Part shown: positions 6,941 through 16,510 of the stretch, piece after piece
Layout of the letters: the number at the start of each line of letters is the position of its first letter
How positions within the stretch are numbered: the first letter of the stretch is position 1
Assembly: GCA_013362195.1 (NCBI GenBank)
Contig: JABFWM010000265.1
Span: forward strand, 1-16,656
DNA length: 16,656 bases
Direction of reading: 5' to 3'
Origin: Acidobacteriota bacterium
GTDB lineage: Bacteria > Acidobacteriota > Vicinamibacteria > Vicinamibacterales > 2-12-FULL-66-21
Notes under the pieces: generated by a model
What the model saw: only the letters and a program-made list of their open reading frames with translations
What the model was told of the DNA's origin: nothing
Database searches by the model: none
Translations under genes and position numbers: made by a program

Positions 6941-8421
6941 TCGCCGTCCCGATCCGGGTCCGCCGCGGCCTGATCGGCAGCGGGAGCGGCCGTGAATCGG
7001 ACGCCGCCGCTGAACCGCCACGCGTGGCGCGGACGGTAGATGCCCACGTCCCGGGTGCGGGACTTCACGCGAAAGGTGTAGAGCAGCCGGTGATAGTCGT
7101 AGGGGTAGCCGTCCTGCTTGTGGACGGCGACATCCAGCTTGTAGGTGCCTTCCACGAGATCGAGGGCGTCGACGGCGAACACGATCTCGGCGTCGCCGGC
7201 CAGCCGCTCGGGCCGCAGCGCGTCGACCGACGTGTTCGTTCCGTAGCAGCACACGCCTTCGGCGTTGAAGACGCCGATGCCGACGACGAAATCGTCCACC
7301 GGCAGCGGCGCGCGCAGCGAGATGCGGACGTCGAGCGCGTCGCCGGATCGGAACACGTGGCCCGACGCGCCGGCGGCGCTGACCAGCGCGACGTTCGTGA
7401 TCTCGACCTCCCGCGATCCCCATCGTCCTTCCGCGGCGCGGAACATGTCGGCCGGCGCCGTCGCCAGCTCGATCGGACTGTCAGGCAGCACCGCGGAGGC
7501 GGGTTCGTCCGGGGACGCCACCGCGGCGGCCGCGGACTCCTGCGCCCTGGCATCGCCGGCGGCCAGCTCGCGCTCCTCGCGGTGCTCGACGTCGGTGATG
7601 TAGGCGCCGACGATCCGCTTCGGATCGCCCGATCCGCGGATGCGGCCGGCATCGAGCCACAACGCCTCGTCGCAGAACCGTTCGACCAGCCCCAGCGAGT
7701 GGGTCACGAGCAGGATCGTCTTGCCGCGCCGCTTGAACTCGGCGAACTTGTCGAGGCACTTGTGGGTGAAGCCCTCGTCGCCGACCGCCAGCACCTCGTC
7801 GACGAGCAGCACGTCGGGATCGACGTGAATCGCCACCGCGAATCCGAGCCGCATGTACATGCCGGAGGAGTACGTCTTCACCGGCGCGTCGATGAACTCC
7901 GTCAGCTCGGCGAACTCCACGATCTCGTCGAAGCGGCGGGCCACCTCGCGCTTGGTCAGGCCCAGCATGATGCCGTTGATGAAGACGTTCTCGCGCCCGG
8001 AGATTTCCGGGTGAAAGCCGGCGCCGAGCTCGATGAGCGCCGAGATGCGCCCGTCGACGCGGACCGTGCCGCTGGTCGGCTTGCTGATGCCCGCGACCAG
8101 CTTCAGCAGCGTGCTCTTGCCCGATCCGTTGCGGCCGATGACGCCCAGCGTGCGCCCCTTCGGCACCGTCAGCGTGACGTCGTTGAGGGCGGTGAAGGTT
8201 TCGTCCGGGCGCAGGTTTGTGATCAGGCTGCGCGACAGCAGCGCGCTCTTCAGCGTGGCGAACTGTTTCCGATGACTGAATCGTCGATAGATCTTCGACG
8301 CGCGATTCACTTCGATGGCGGAGCGCTCCCGCACCTCGGCTCGCGCCTCGCCCCTCGCGGCTCGCGCCTCGCCTGTCGCCCCTCGCCCGTCGCCCGTCGC
8401 CCCCCGCCCGTCGGACGTCAC
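6937..8421 (-). CDS. wzt: Polysaccharide/O-antigen ABC exporter, ATP-binding subunit (Wzt type)
   Basis: The ATPase couples ATP hydrolysis to export of a finished polysaccharide. The nucleotide-binding domain shows GVIGRNGSGKSTLLKLVAG (Walker A about residues 96-104), signature YSSGMYMRLGFAVA (about 182) and Walker B region VLLVDEVLAVGDEGF (about 203-216). A C-terminal beta-rich Wzt_C-type domain (about 337-480; VFRSGDALDVRISLRAP, GIGVFNAEGVCCYGTNT, GTYKLDVAVHKQDG) is the part that in known Wzt proteins reads the polymer's terminal modification. I chose GTG 8421, which overlaps the permease stop (GTGA) and has GGAGG 4 nt upstream; this gives 494 residues. The first 29 residues are then encoded by a heptanucleotide repeat. 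The ATPase homology begins near residue 34, so GTG 8334 (465 residues) is a serious alternative start. Confidence 0.9.
   Translation of the reverse strand: MTSDGRGATGDGRGATGEARAARGEARAEVRERSAIEVNRASKIYRRFSHRKQFATLKSALLSRSLITNLRPDETFTALNDVTLTVPKGRTLGVIGRNGSGKSTLLKLVAGISKPTSGTVRVDGRISALIELGAGFHPEISGRENVFINGIMLGLTKREVARRFDEIVEFAELTEFIDAPVKTYSSGMYMRLGFAVAIHVDPDVLLVDEVLAVGDEGFTHKCLDKFAEFKRRGKTILLVTHSLGLVERFCDEALWLDAGRIRGSGDPKRIVGAYITDVEHREERELAAGDARAQESAAAAVASPDEPASAVLPDSPIELATAPADMFRAAEGRWGSREVEITNVALVSAAGASGHVFRSGDALDVRISLRAPLPVDDFVVGIGVFNAEGVCCYGTNTSVDALRPERLAGDAEIVFAVDALDLVEGTYKLDVAVHKQDGYPYDYHRLLYTFRVKSRTRDVGIYRPRHAWRFSGGVRFTAAPAADQAAADPDRDGE
8337..8413 (-). repeat. Eleven-unit heptanucleotide tandem repeat (consensus CGASGGG) at the wzt 5' end
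   Basis: Read on the minus strand from 8413, the sequence divides without gaps into eleven 7-nt units. These include CGACGGG three times, CGAGGGG, CGACAGG, CGAGGCG and CGAGCCG; all eleven begin CG, and ten of them CGA. If wzt starts at GTG 8421 the array is translated into a Gly/Ala/Arg-rich stretch with a 7-residue period (GRGATGD, GRGATGE, ARAARGE). Because 7 is not a multiple of 3, gain or loss of one unit would shift the frame between the two candidate start codons. Confidence 0.85.
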
Positions 8422-9236
8422 ACTTCCTCCGCGAACGAGTCCCGCAGCCGGTCGAAGATCCAGTAGCCGAACAGGAACCATGCGATCGACGCGGCACCAA
8501 GCGCGAGCAGCCACTTCCAGTGCCCGAAGGGCCCGGCAAAGAACAGGATCTCCTGGTACGAGATCGCCAGGTGCGCGAACGGGTTCAGGTTCATGAACCG
8601 GCGCGCGAACGCCGGCGCCAGCTTGTACGAGTAAATGATCGGCGTGGCGAAGAACCAGAGCGTGATGACGTTCGACAGGATGTCGCGGATGTCGCGAAAG
8701 TGCACCGTCAGCGCCGACAGAATCAGGGCGCAGCCGAGCGTGAAGACGAACTGCACGGCGACGACCACCGGAAACCACAGCAGCTCCGTCGCACTGAGCG
8801 GCGCCGAGAACCAGATCAGGAAGAACACCAGGATCGGGAGCGCCAGGAAGAAGTGGACCATGTTCGCCGTAACGGTGACGATCGGCAGGATCTCCGCCGG
8901 GAACAGGACCTTCTTGATCAGATTGCCGCCCGAAATCAGCACGCCGGCGGATTCGAGCAGCGACGAGGCAAACCACGTCCAGGGGAGCAGGCCGCAGAAC
9001 ATGAACAACGAGTACGGATCCGTCCCGGTAAACAACGGGTCGGACTCGGCACCCTTCGCCGCCGCCGGCATCACGTACTTGAACACGAACGTGTAAATCA
9101 GCAGCAGGGAGAGCGGGTTGATGAACGACCAGAAGAACCCGAGCACCGATCCACGGTAGCGCGCCTTCAATTCGCGGGCGACCAGACTGTGAATCAGGCC
9201 GCGATAGCGCGGCAACTGCGCGAGGTTGTGCAGCAT
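8418..9236 (-). CDS. wzm: Polysaccharide/O-antigen ABC exporter, membrane subunit (Wzm type)
   Basis: This ABC-2-type inner-membrane permease has about six predicted membrane segments in 272 residues (roughly 31-53, 75-95, 117-143, 152-178, 187-203, 243-262). The N-terminal cytoplasmic amphipathic stretch YRGLIHSLVARELKARYRGS, followed by VLGFFWSFINPLSLLLIYTFVF, is typical of Wzm/TagG-like permeases, as is HFRDIRDI near residue 180. It forms the channel for a lipid-linked glycan with the Wzt-type ATPase encoded next. I prefer ATG 9236, 13 nt after the phosphatase stop, because the homology begins there; an in-frame TTG at 9269 would add 11 residues and overlap the phosphatase gene. Its stop overlaps the wzt GTG by 4 nt. 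The last codons, encoding AEEV, also contain the wzt ribosome-binding site. Confidence 0.9.
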   Translation of the reverse strand: MLHNLAQLPRYRGLIHSLVARELKARYRGSVLGFFWSFINPLSLLLIYTFVFKYVMPAAAKGAESDPLFTGTDPYSLFMFCGLLPWTWFASSLLESAGVLISGGNLIKKVLFPAEILPIVTVTANMVHFFLALPILVFFLIWFSAPLSATELLWFPVVVAVQFVFTLGCALILSALTVHFRDIRDILSNVITLWFFATPIIYSYKLAPAFARRFMNLNPFAHLAISYQEILFFAGPFGHWKWLLALGAASIAWFLFGYWIFDRLRDSFAEEV

Positions 9237-9249
9237 GGGGCGCGCGGCG

Positions 9250-10026
9250 TCAGGGCGCCTCGACGTCAATCACGAGGGTCGTGATGTTGTCCGGCCCGCC
9301 CGCGTCGTTCGCCGCGGCGACCAGCTGATCGCAGATCGCCTGCAAGGGGACGCCCGTCGTGCTCAGGATCCCGGCAATCTGCTCGTGCGGCACCACCGCG
9401 AAGAGCCCGTCGGAACAGAGCAGGAAGCGCTCGCCGGGCGCCGGCGCCAGCTCGAGGACATCGACTTCCGGATCGTCTCCGCCCGCCAGCGCGCGCGTCA
9501 CGACGTTCCGCCACGGGTGCTGCCGCGCCGCGCTCGGCGTCATCGTCCCGGCGCGCACCTGTTCCTCGACCCACGAGTGATCCTTCGTCATCTGCTCGAG
9601 CGTGCCGCCGCGCAGCACGTAGACGCGGCTGTCGCCGACGTGGGCGACCGACGCGCGCGTGCGATCGGCGGACGCGAGCAGCGCGGACGCGGTGGTCGCC
9701 ATGCCGCGCAGGTCGGCGGCGTCGGCCATCGCGTTCGCGATTTGATGGTTCGCGAGCCGGAAGGCCGCCTTCAGGCGATTCGATTCGAAGGTGAGGTCGG
9801 GCTCGAAGGGAAAGGGCCAGGTGCGGTTCTTGTCGGCCCCGGCGGTTTCCTGAATGAATGTCTGAATCGTCTCCACCGCGATGCGCGAGGCGACTTCGCC
9901 CGCGACGTGGCCGCCCATCCCGTCCGCCACCACGAAGAGACCGAGGTCCTCGCGCGTGCAGTAGCTGTCTTCATTGCTGCTGCGGCGAAGGCCGGGGTCC
10001 GTGCTGACGGCCCAGGACAACTGCAT
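9250..10026 (-). CDS. PP2C-family Ser/Thr protein phosphatase
   Basis: The 258-residue protein is a soluble metal-dependent phosphatase of the bacterial Stp/PrpC type. It shows GLRRSSNEDS (about 12-21), VVADGMGGHVAGEVAS (metal-binding Asp35 and Gly36), HVGDSRVYVL (about 128-137), DHSW, LLCSDGLF (about 203-210) and GGPDNITTLVI (243-253, metal-binding Asp246). All the acidic residues expected for a binuclear Mn/Mg centre are present, so it should be active. There is no membrane segment or extra sensor domain. Such enzymes usually reverse Hanks-type kinase phosphorylation, but no kinase gene lies in the window. The gene starts 13 nt after the atpC stop and is followed 13 nt later by the exporter permease, so it may be co-transcribed with either neighbour. 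Confidence 0.93.
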   Translation of the reverse strand: MQLSWAVSTDPGLRRSSNEDSYCTREDLGLFVVADGMGGHVAGEVASRIAVETIQTFIQETAGADKNRTWPFPFEPDLTFESNRLKAAFRLANHQIANAMADAADLRGMATTASALLASADRTRASVAHVGDSRVYVLRGGTLEQMTKDHSWVEEQVRAGTMTPSAARQHPWRNVVTRALAGGDDPEVDVLELAPAPGERFLLCSDGLFAVVPHEQIAGILSTTGVPLQAICDQLVAAANDAGGPDNITTLVIDVEAP

Positions 10027-10039
10027 GGACGGAATGGTA

Positions 10040-10504
10040 TCAGCCCTGCGGCGGCGGGACGCGCGGCCGGCCGACGCGACCGGAGAGCTGCAGCCGCGAG
10101 GCGACCTGCAGGCGCGCGAGCGACTTGGTCAGCGCCGCGCGCGCCCGCTCGTAGTCGATCTCGGCCTTCGGCTGCGTCAGCCGCGACTCGGCGCGCTTCT
10201 TCGCCTCTTCCGCGCGCGAGACGTCGATCTCCTCCGCGCGCTCGGCGAGCTGCGCCAGGATGGTGACGCGGTCGGGCAGCACTTCGGCGAACCCGTACGC
10301 GATCGCGAGATACGTCTTCTCCTGGCCCTTGCGGTACCACAGCTCGCCGACCGAGAGCGACGCGAGCATCGGCGTGTGCCCGGGCAGCACGCCGAAGTAG
10401 CCGAGGGTGCCCGGGATCTCCACTTCGTCGACCGGCTCGTGCACGAGCAGCCGGTCGGGCGTGACGATCTGCAGATCGATGTGCGAGGGGATGGGCGGCG
10501 CCAT
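10040..10504 (-). CDS. atpC: F-type ATP synthase subunit epsilon
   Basis: Epsilon joins gamma to the c-ring in the central stalk and can inhibit ATP hydrolysis. The N-terminal beta-sandwich (about 1-90) shows LQIVTPDRLLVHEPVDEVEIPG, GYFGVLPGHTPMLASL and AYGFAEVLPDRVTILA. The C-terminal helical hairpin (about 92-140) has ERAEEIDVSRAEEAKKRAE and YERARAALTKSLARLQVA. At 154 residues it is somewhat longer than usual because of a basic, Pro-rich tail (SGRVGRPRVPPPQG) that may be unconserved. ATG 10504 is preceded by GGAGA about 5 nt upstream and lies 12 nt after the atpD stop, the normal last position of the ATP synthase operon. Confidence 0.96.
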   Translation of the reverse strand: MAPPIPSHIDLQIVTPDRLLVHEPVDEVEIPGTLGYFGVLPGHTPMLASLSVGELWYRKGQEKTYLAIAYGFAEVLPDRVTILAQLAERAEEIDVSRAEEAKKRAESRLTQPKAEIDYERARAALTKSLARLQVASRLQLSGRVGRPRVPPPQG

Positions 10505-10516
10505 GGCGGTCTCCGG

Positions 10517-11977
<1,461 letters not shown>

Positions 11978-11987
11978 AGTTATTTGG

Positions 11988-12057
11988 GCTTCCACTGAAG
12001 GTGGAAGCTACCGGAATCAAACGTGTGCACCGCAGCTTCCGCCTTCAGGCGGAAGCT
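11988..12057 (-). repeat. Pair of related palindromic (REP-like) hairpins between atpG and atpD
   Basis: The hairpin nearer atpG has perfect 10-bp arms AGCTTCCGCC (12034-12043) and GGCGGAAGCT (12048-12057) with a TTCA loop. The second has 8-bp arms GCTTCCAC (11988-11995) and GTGGAAGC (12001-12008) with a 5-nt loop. The two share the AGCTTCC/GGAAGCT core and differ by a compensating pair of changes (CGCC/GGCG versus CAC/GTG). The first begins 2 nt after the atpG stop. No U-run follows either, so neither looks like an intrinsic terminator. In one frame the region translates into SFRLKAEA, a peptide I associate with dispersed acidobacterial repeats; that link is from memory. Confidence 0.85.
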
Positions 12058-12059
12058 CC

Positions 12060-12962
12060 TTATAACGCTTCCGCGCCCGACACGACTTCGATGATCTCGC
12101 GCGTGATCGCCGCCTGCCGGACCTTGTTCATGTAGAGCGTCAACTGGTCGATCATCTCGGCCGAATTGCGCGTCGCCGCATCCATCGCCGTCATCTGTGC
12201 GGCGTAGAACGCGGCGTTCGATTCGAGGAGCGCGCGCCAGACCTGCACCTCGACGTGCTGCGGGATCAGCGCGTTGAACAGCTCCTGCGGCATCGGCTCG
12301 TACAGATAGTCGACCGGCGGCGCCGGCGCATCGCCGGCATGGCCGCCGGGCGCTGCGGTGCCCGGCTCCACGTCGAGGCGAGGGATCGGCAGGAGGCGCT
12401 CCACGACGATCTGCTGCTGGATGACCGACTTGAACTGGTTGTACACCAGGTAGACGCTGTCGGCGCGCCCGTCGGTGAACTCCTCGATGGCCGTCCGCGC
12501 GATCGCCTGCGCATGCGTGAACTGCAGCGCCTGGAACAGGTTCACCTGCTCGTAGCGCACGTCGAAACCGCGGCGGGCGAAGAAGTCGCGGCCGCGCCGC
12601 CCGACCAGCCCGAGCGCCACCTCGCGCGCCGGATCTTCGACGATGAACGTGCTCGCCGCCTTGATCGCGTTGGTGTTGAAGCTGCCGCACAACCCCCGGT
12701 CCGCGGTGATCACGAAGAGCAGCACCTTGCCGCCGGCACGCGGCGCGCGGCGTTCGTCGAGCAGCGGATGTGACGCCGGATCGACGCGCGAGGCAAGGCT
12801 GTTGAGGACGCGCAGCATCTCGAGCGCGAACGGACGCGCGTGCTGGATGCGCTCCTGCGCGCGGCGCAGCCGCGACGCCGCGACCATCTTCATCGCCTTG
12901 GTGATCTGCTGCGTCGACTTGACGGCGCGAATGCGCCGGCGGATATCCAGGAGTGACGGCAT
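12060..12962 (-). CDS. atpG: F-type ATP synthase subunit gamma
   Basis: Gamma is the rotating central shaft of F1. The 300-residue protein has the two long terminal helices of the coiled coil: MPSLLDIRRRIRAVKSTQQITKAMKMVAASRLRRAQ at the N-terminus, and MTAMDAATRNSAEMIDQLTLYMNKVRQAAITREIIEVVSGAEAL at the C-terminus. The Rossmann-like middle part includes LLFVITADRGLCGSFN. A Gly/Ala/Pro-rich loop (GTAAPGGHAGDAPAPPVDY, about residues 200-218) is a small insertion compared with short gammas. ATG 12962 is 39 nt after the atpA stop and has no clear ribosome-binding site. The stop is followed within 2 nt by the hairpin repeat pair. Confidence 0.97.
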   Translation of the reverse strand: MPSLLDIRRRIRAVKSTQQITKAMKMVAASRLRRAQERIQHARPFALEMLRVLNSLASRVDPASHPLLDERRAPRAGGKVLLFVITADRGLCGSFNTNAIKAASTFIVEDPAREVALGLVGRRGRDFFARRGFDVRYEQVNLFQALQFTHAQAIARTAIEEFTDGRADSVYLVYNQFKSVIQQQIVVERLLPIPRLDVEPGTAAPGGHAGDAPAPPVDYLYEPMPQELFNALIPQHVEVQVWRALLESNAAFYAAQMTAMDAATRNSAEMIDQLTLYMNKVRQAAITREIIEVVSGAEAL

Positions 12963-13001
12963 TTACGTGTCACGGACCACGAGAGATCTCCGATCGCCCG
13001 G

Positions 13002-14528
<1,527 letters not shown>

Positions 14529-14715
14529 CGTTTTCCTGGAGGCTTCGCCCGCTTGTTCCTGGAGGCTTCGCCCGGGCTTTCGAGCACGCGCAGCCGCGGG
14601 AGCTGCGCTATTGGACGACGGGGCCGGTGCGCTCCGCCACGCTCACTCCGTTGCGCTCGCTCTTCGCAGTCCGCCCGGCGCCGTTCGCGCGCTCGCGGCG
14701 CTGCGCGCCCGCGCC
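14529..14715 (-). other. Unusually long atpH-atpA spacer with hairpin
   Basis: This 187-nt stretch has no credible gene. Besides the 19-bp direct repeat next to atpA, it contains a 7-bp inverted repeat, GCGCAGC (14588-14594) and GCTGCGC (14602-14608), with a 7-nt loop. It also contains a GC-rich tract with several GAGCG/GCGAGCG-like short words (about 14625-14705). No T-run follows the hairpin in the transcribed direction, so an intrinsic terminator is not supported. The other junctions of the operon are 82 nt or shorter. Confidence 0.6.
14533..14574 (-). repeat. 19-bp direct repeat containing the atpA ribosome-binding site
   Basis: In the plus-strand sequence TTCCTGGAGGCTTCGCCCG occurs at 14533-14551 and again, identical, at 14556-14574, offset by 23 nt. 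Read in the transcribed direction each copy ends CCTCCAGGAA, and the proximal copy supplies the AGGA about 7 nt before the atpA ATG. Each copy also contains a tiny GGC-GAA-GCC hairpin. The identity suggests a recent local duplication. Confidence 0.85.
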
Positions 14716-15267
14716 TCATTGCCCCGCGTCAATCAGCGCCTGCTTCATTTTTTCGAGCTGCGTCGTGATGCTGCCGTCGAACACGGTGCTGCCCAGGCGC
14801 GTGATGACGCCGCCGATGATCGACGGGTCGACGCGCGCGTCGAGCACGACGGTGCGCCCCGTCGCCTGCCCGAGGCCCTGCTCGAGCGCCTTGAGACGGT
14901 CGGCGGGCAACGGCATCGCGGTGATCACCTCGCCGCGAACGATCTTGTGATGGTCCAGCAGGCGCTCGCGATACGCCGCGGCCACCTCCGGCAGGAGCGC
15001 CAGACGGTCCCGCTCGGCCAGCAGCGTCAGGAACCTGGTCAGCACGGGCGCGAGGCCGCCGCCGCGCTCGATCAACGCCTGCACGACGCCGCGCTTCTTC
15101 GCCGCCGGCACGGCAGGATTCGTGAGCGTATGCGAGAGCGCCTCGTGGTGGGTGATGAGCCCGGCAAACCGCTCCAGGTCGGTATTGATGCGCTCGATAT
15201 CGGATTCCTTCAACGCCACATCGAAGAGCGCACGCGCGTAGCGGCGGGCGGCGGCGCGGCCGGTCAT
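14716..15267 (-). CDS. atpH: F-type ATP synthase subunit delta
   Basis: Delta links the peripheral stalk (b/b') to the top of the alpha/beta hexamer. The 183-residue protein fits the OSCP/delta family: ARRYARALFDVALKE at the N-terminus, a helical domain to about residue 105, and a C-terminal domain with ITAMPLPADRLKALEQGL, GRTVVLDARVDPSIIGGVITRLGSTVFDGSI and a final helix LEKMKQALIDAGQ. ATG 15267 overlaps the atpF stop (ATGA), and a strong ribosome-binding site lies 5 nt upstream inside atpF. The 187-nt spacer to atpA follows. Confidence 0.95.
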   Translation of the reverse strand: MTGRAAARRYARALFDVALKESDIERINTDLERFAGLITHHEALSHTLTNPAVPAAKKRGVVQALIERGGGLAPVLTRFLTLLAERDRLALLPEVAAAYRERLLDHHKIVRGEVITAMPLPADRLKALEQGLGQATGRTVVLDARVDPSIIGGVITRLGSTVFDGSITTQLEKMKQALIDAGQ

Positions 15268-15932
15268 GCGCGCACCTCCTTCAGCTGCGACGCATAGCGC
15301 TCGAGCAGCCGCGCCTGATCGTCGGACGTAATCGACCGCTTGATGCGTTCCGAGGCGACCGCGACGGCAAGGCCCGCCGCGTGCTCCACCAGCTCGCGGC
15401 GCGCGATGCGGAGCCGCATGTCAATCTCGCGGCGCGCGTGCTCGAGCAGCCGTTCGCGCTCCGCTCCGGCAGCCTGACGAATCCGTTCGCGCTCCGCCGT
15501 GATTTCTTCCGCGCCGCGCGCCTTGAGATCCTCGAGCTCGCGCGGCAGCGCCTCCAGCCGCGCCTGGATCTCTGCCAGCTGGCGCGTCGCCGCCTCGCGC
15601 GTCTCCGCCGCGGTCACGAGATCCTGGCGCACCTTCGTGATCCGCGACGAGAGGTACTCGGTGAGCGGCGTCTTGAGGAAATACACCAGGACGCCCGCGA
15701 GGATGGCGAAGTTCACCGCTTTCGCGACGGTGGGAAGCCATCCTCCCTCGTGCGCCTCCTGGCCCGGCTCCGCCTCGTGCGCCGCCGGCGACGGCTGCGC
15801 GGCCGGCGCGTGCTGCGCCGAGACGGGCACGCTCGTCGCGATGGCGAGGGCCGCCAGCACGGCGATCGCAAAGACGACCACGGCGAGGCGCGCAAGGAAC
15901 GACTGATCGGGTGCGCTGCGTCCGGAAATCAT
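15264..15932 (-). CDS. atpF: F-type ATP synthase subunit b, with N-terminal signal-like segment
   Basis: Subunit b forms half of the peripheral stalk that holds F1 against rotation. The 222-residue protein has three parts. An N-terminal hydrophobic segment (about 12-38, ending VPVSA) is followed by an Ala/Pro/His/Glu-rich linker to about residue 63 and looks like a cleavable signal peptide. The membrane helix WLPTVAKAVNFAILAGVLVYFLKTPL (65-90) follows. A long charged coiled coil runs from about residue 92 to the end. The extra N-terminal segment makes it longer than the usual 156-170 residues. The start ATG 15932 is 6 nt after the atpF' stop. The stop overlaps atpH, and the last codons carry the atpH ribosome-binding site. 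Confidence 0.93.
   Translation of the reverse strand: MISGRSAPDQSFLARLAVVVFAIAVLAALAIATSVPVSAQHAPAAQPSPAAHEAEPGQEAHEGGWLPTVAKAVNFAILAGVLVYFLKTPLTEYLSSRITKVRQDLVTAAETREAATRQLAEIQARLEALPRELEDLKARGAEEITAERERIRQAAGAERERLLEHARREIDMRLRIARRELVEHAAGLAVAVASERIKRSITSDDQARLLERYASQLKEVRA
15273..15281 (-). promoter_or_regulatory. Strong ribosome-binding site of atpH
   Basis: AAGGAGGTG on the minus strand lies 5 nt before the atpH ATG and within the last codons of atpF. It is the best Shine-Dalgarno match I noticed in the window. It supports translation of delta coupled to b through the ATGA overlap. Confidence 0.85.
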
Positions 15933-15938
15933 GAGGGG

Positions 15939-16364
15939 TCAGGAGGCCTTGCGGCCGAGGATCCGTTCGGCCGCCGCGGCGCCGAGGGCTTGTGCGTCCG
16001 CATCGAGCGTCCGCCGGGCCTGTTCGGCGTCGGCGGCCAACTGGCGGGCGGCGGCAGCCACCGCGGCTTCCGCTTCCGCGCGCGTTGCGGTCACGATCTC
16101 CCCGCGCTGCGCCAGCGCCGCGCGCCGCATCTCGTCCATCTCGCGATAGATCTCCGCACGGGCGGCCGTGGTCTTGCGCTCGAACTCCGCCGCGGCCGCC
16201 TGGGCCTCGTGCGCGGATCGCTGCGCCAGTTCGCGCGCCGACTCGATCGCCTCCTCGCGCTGACGGATCACCTCGAGCACCGGCCGCAGCAGCAGCCGGT
16301 CCACGATGAACGTGAGCAGCAGCACGAAAAAGATGACCCAGAGAACGGAGAGATTCGGAAGCAC
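15939..16364 (-). CDS. atpF': F-type ATP synthase subunit b' (second b-type subunit)
   Basis: The protein has one membrane helix at its very N-terminus (LSVLWVIFFVLLLTFIVDRLLL, about residues 5-26), then a long Glu/Ala/Arg-rich coiled coil (RQREEAIESARELAQRSAHEAQAAAAEFERK onward). This is the b-type stator architecture without the signal-like extension of the neighbouring atpF. Two unlike b genes side by side indicate a b/b' heterodimer in the stator. I chose GTG 16364 (141 residues, MLPNLSVLWV) because it begins just before the helix and has GCGAGG 4 nt upstream. The open frame extends to 16556, but the extra 64 residues run through the leader hairpin, the promoter and a repeat array and are not protein-like. 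It is the first gene of the visible ATP synthase operon. Confidence 0.88.
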   Translation of the reverse strand: MLPNLSVLWVIFFVLLLTFIVDRLLLRPVLEVIRQREEAIESARELAQRSAHEAQAAAAEFERKTTAARAEIYREMDEMRRAALAQRGEIVTATRAEAEAAVAAAARQLAADAEQARRTLDADAQALGAAAAERILGRKAS

Positions 16365-16376
16365 GACTCCTCGCTC

Positions 16377-16420
16377 GGCTCGACGGACCCGCTGCCAACA
16401 CGCAGGCTCCTCCGTCGGCC
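16377..16420 (-). promoter_or_regulatory. Stem-loop in the atpF' mRNA leader
   Basis: Arms GGCTCGACGGA (16377-16387) and TCCGTCGGCC (16411-16420) pair over 10 bp with one bulged base. The 23-nt loop can form a small inner CTGC/GCAG stem. The structure lies between the candidate promoter and the atpF' start and ends 4 nt before the GAGGAG purine block at 16367-16372. It could affect ribosome access, but this is inferred from complementarity alone. Confidence 0.5.
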
Positions 16421-16445
16421 TTACCTCGACGCAGGCAAACAACGA

Positions 16446-16454
16446 TTTATACCA
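16446..16454 (-). promoter_or_regulatory. Candidate extended -10 promoter of the ATP synthase operon
   Basis: The minus strand reads TGGTATAAA, that is, TG, one base, then TATAAA, an extended -10 element. Transcription would begin near 16439, giving a leader of about 75 nt before the atpF' GTG. A weak -35 match (TTCTGC) lies 18 nt upstream; extended -10 promoters can work without a good -35. Confidence 0.5.
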
Positions 16455-16510
16455 CGGATAATGGCGGCCGCAGAAGCCGACTCCGTCGCGGCTGGACAGC
16501 AGGGAGGGGC

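Noticed and set aside
11980..12690. Minus-strand frame ending SFRLKAEAAVHTFDSGSFHLQWKPK
   Set aside because: It is an out-of-frame reading of atpG running into the hairpin repeats; useful only as a marker of the repeat family.
14588..14608. Hairpin in the atpH-atpA spacer as an intrinsic terminator
   Set aside because: No T-run follows in the transcribed direction, and termination there would cut the operon before its main F1 genes.
15421..16401. Out-of-frame start GTG 16401 with a strong GGAGGAG upstream, 326 codons
   Set aside because: The frame is a Gly/Ala/Arg-rich shadow of atpF' and atpF. The purine block may matter for leader structure, but a protein is not credible.
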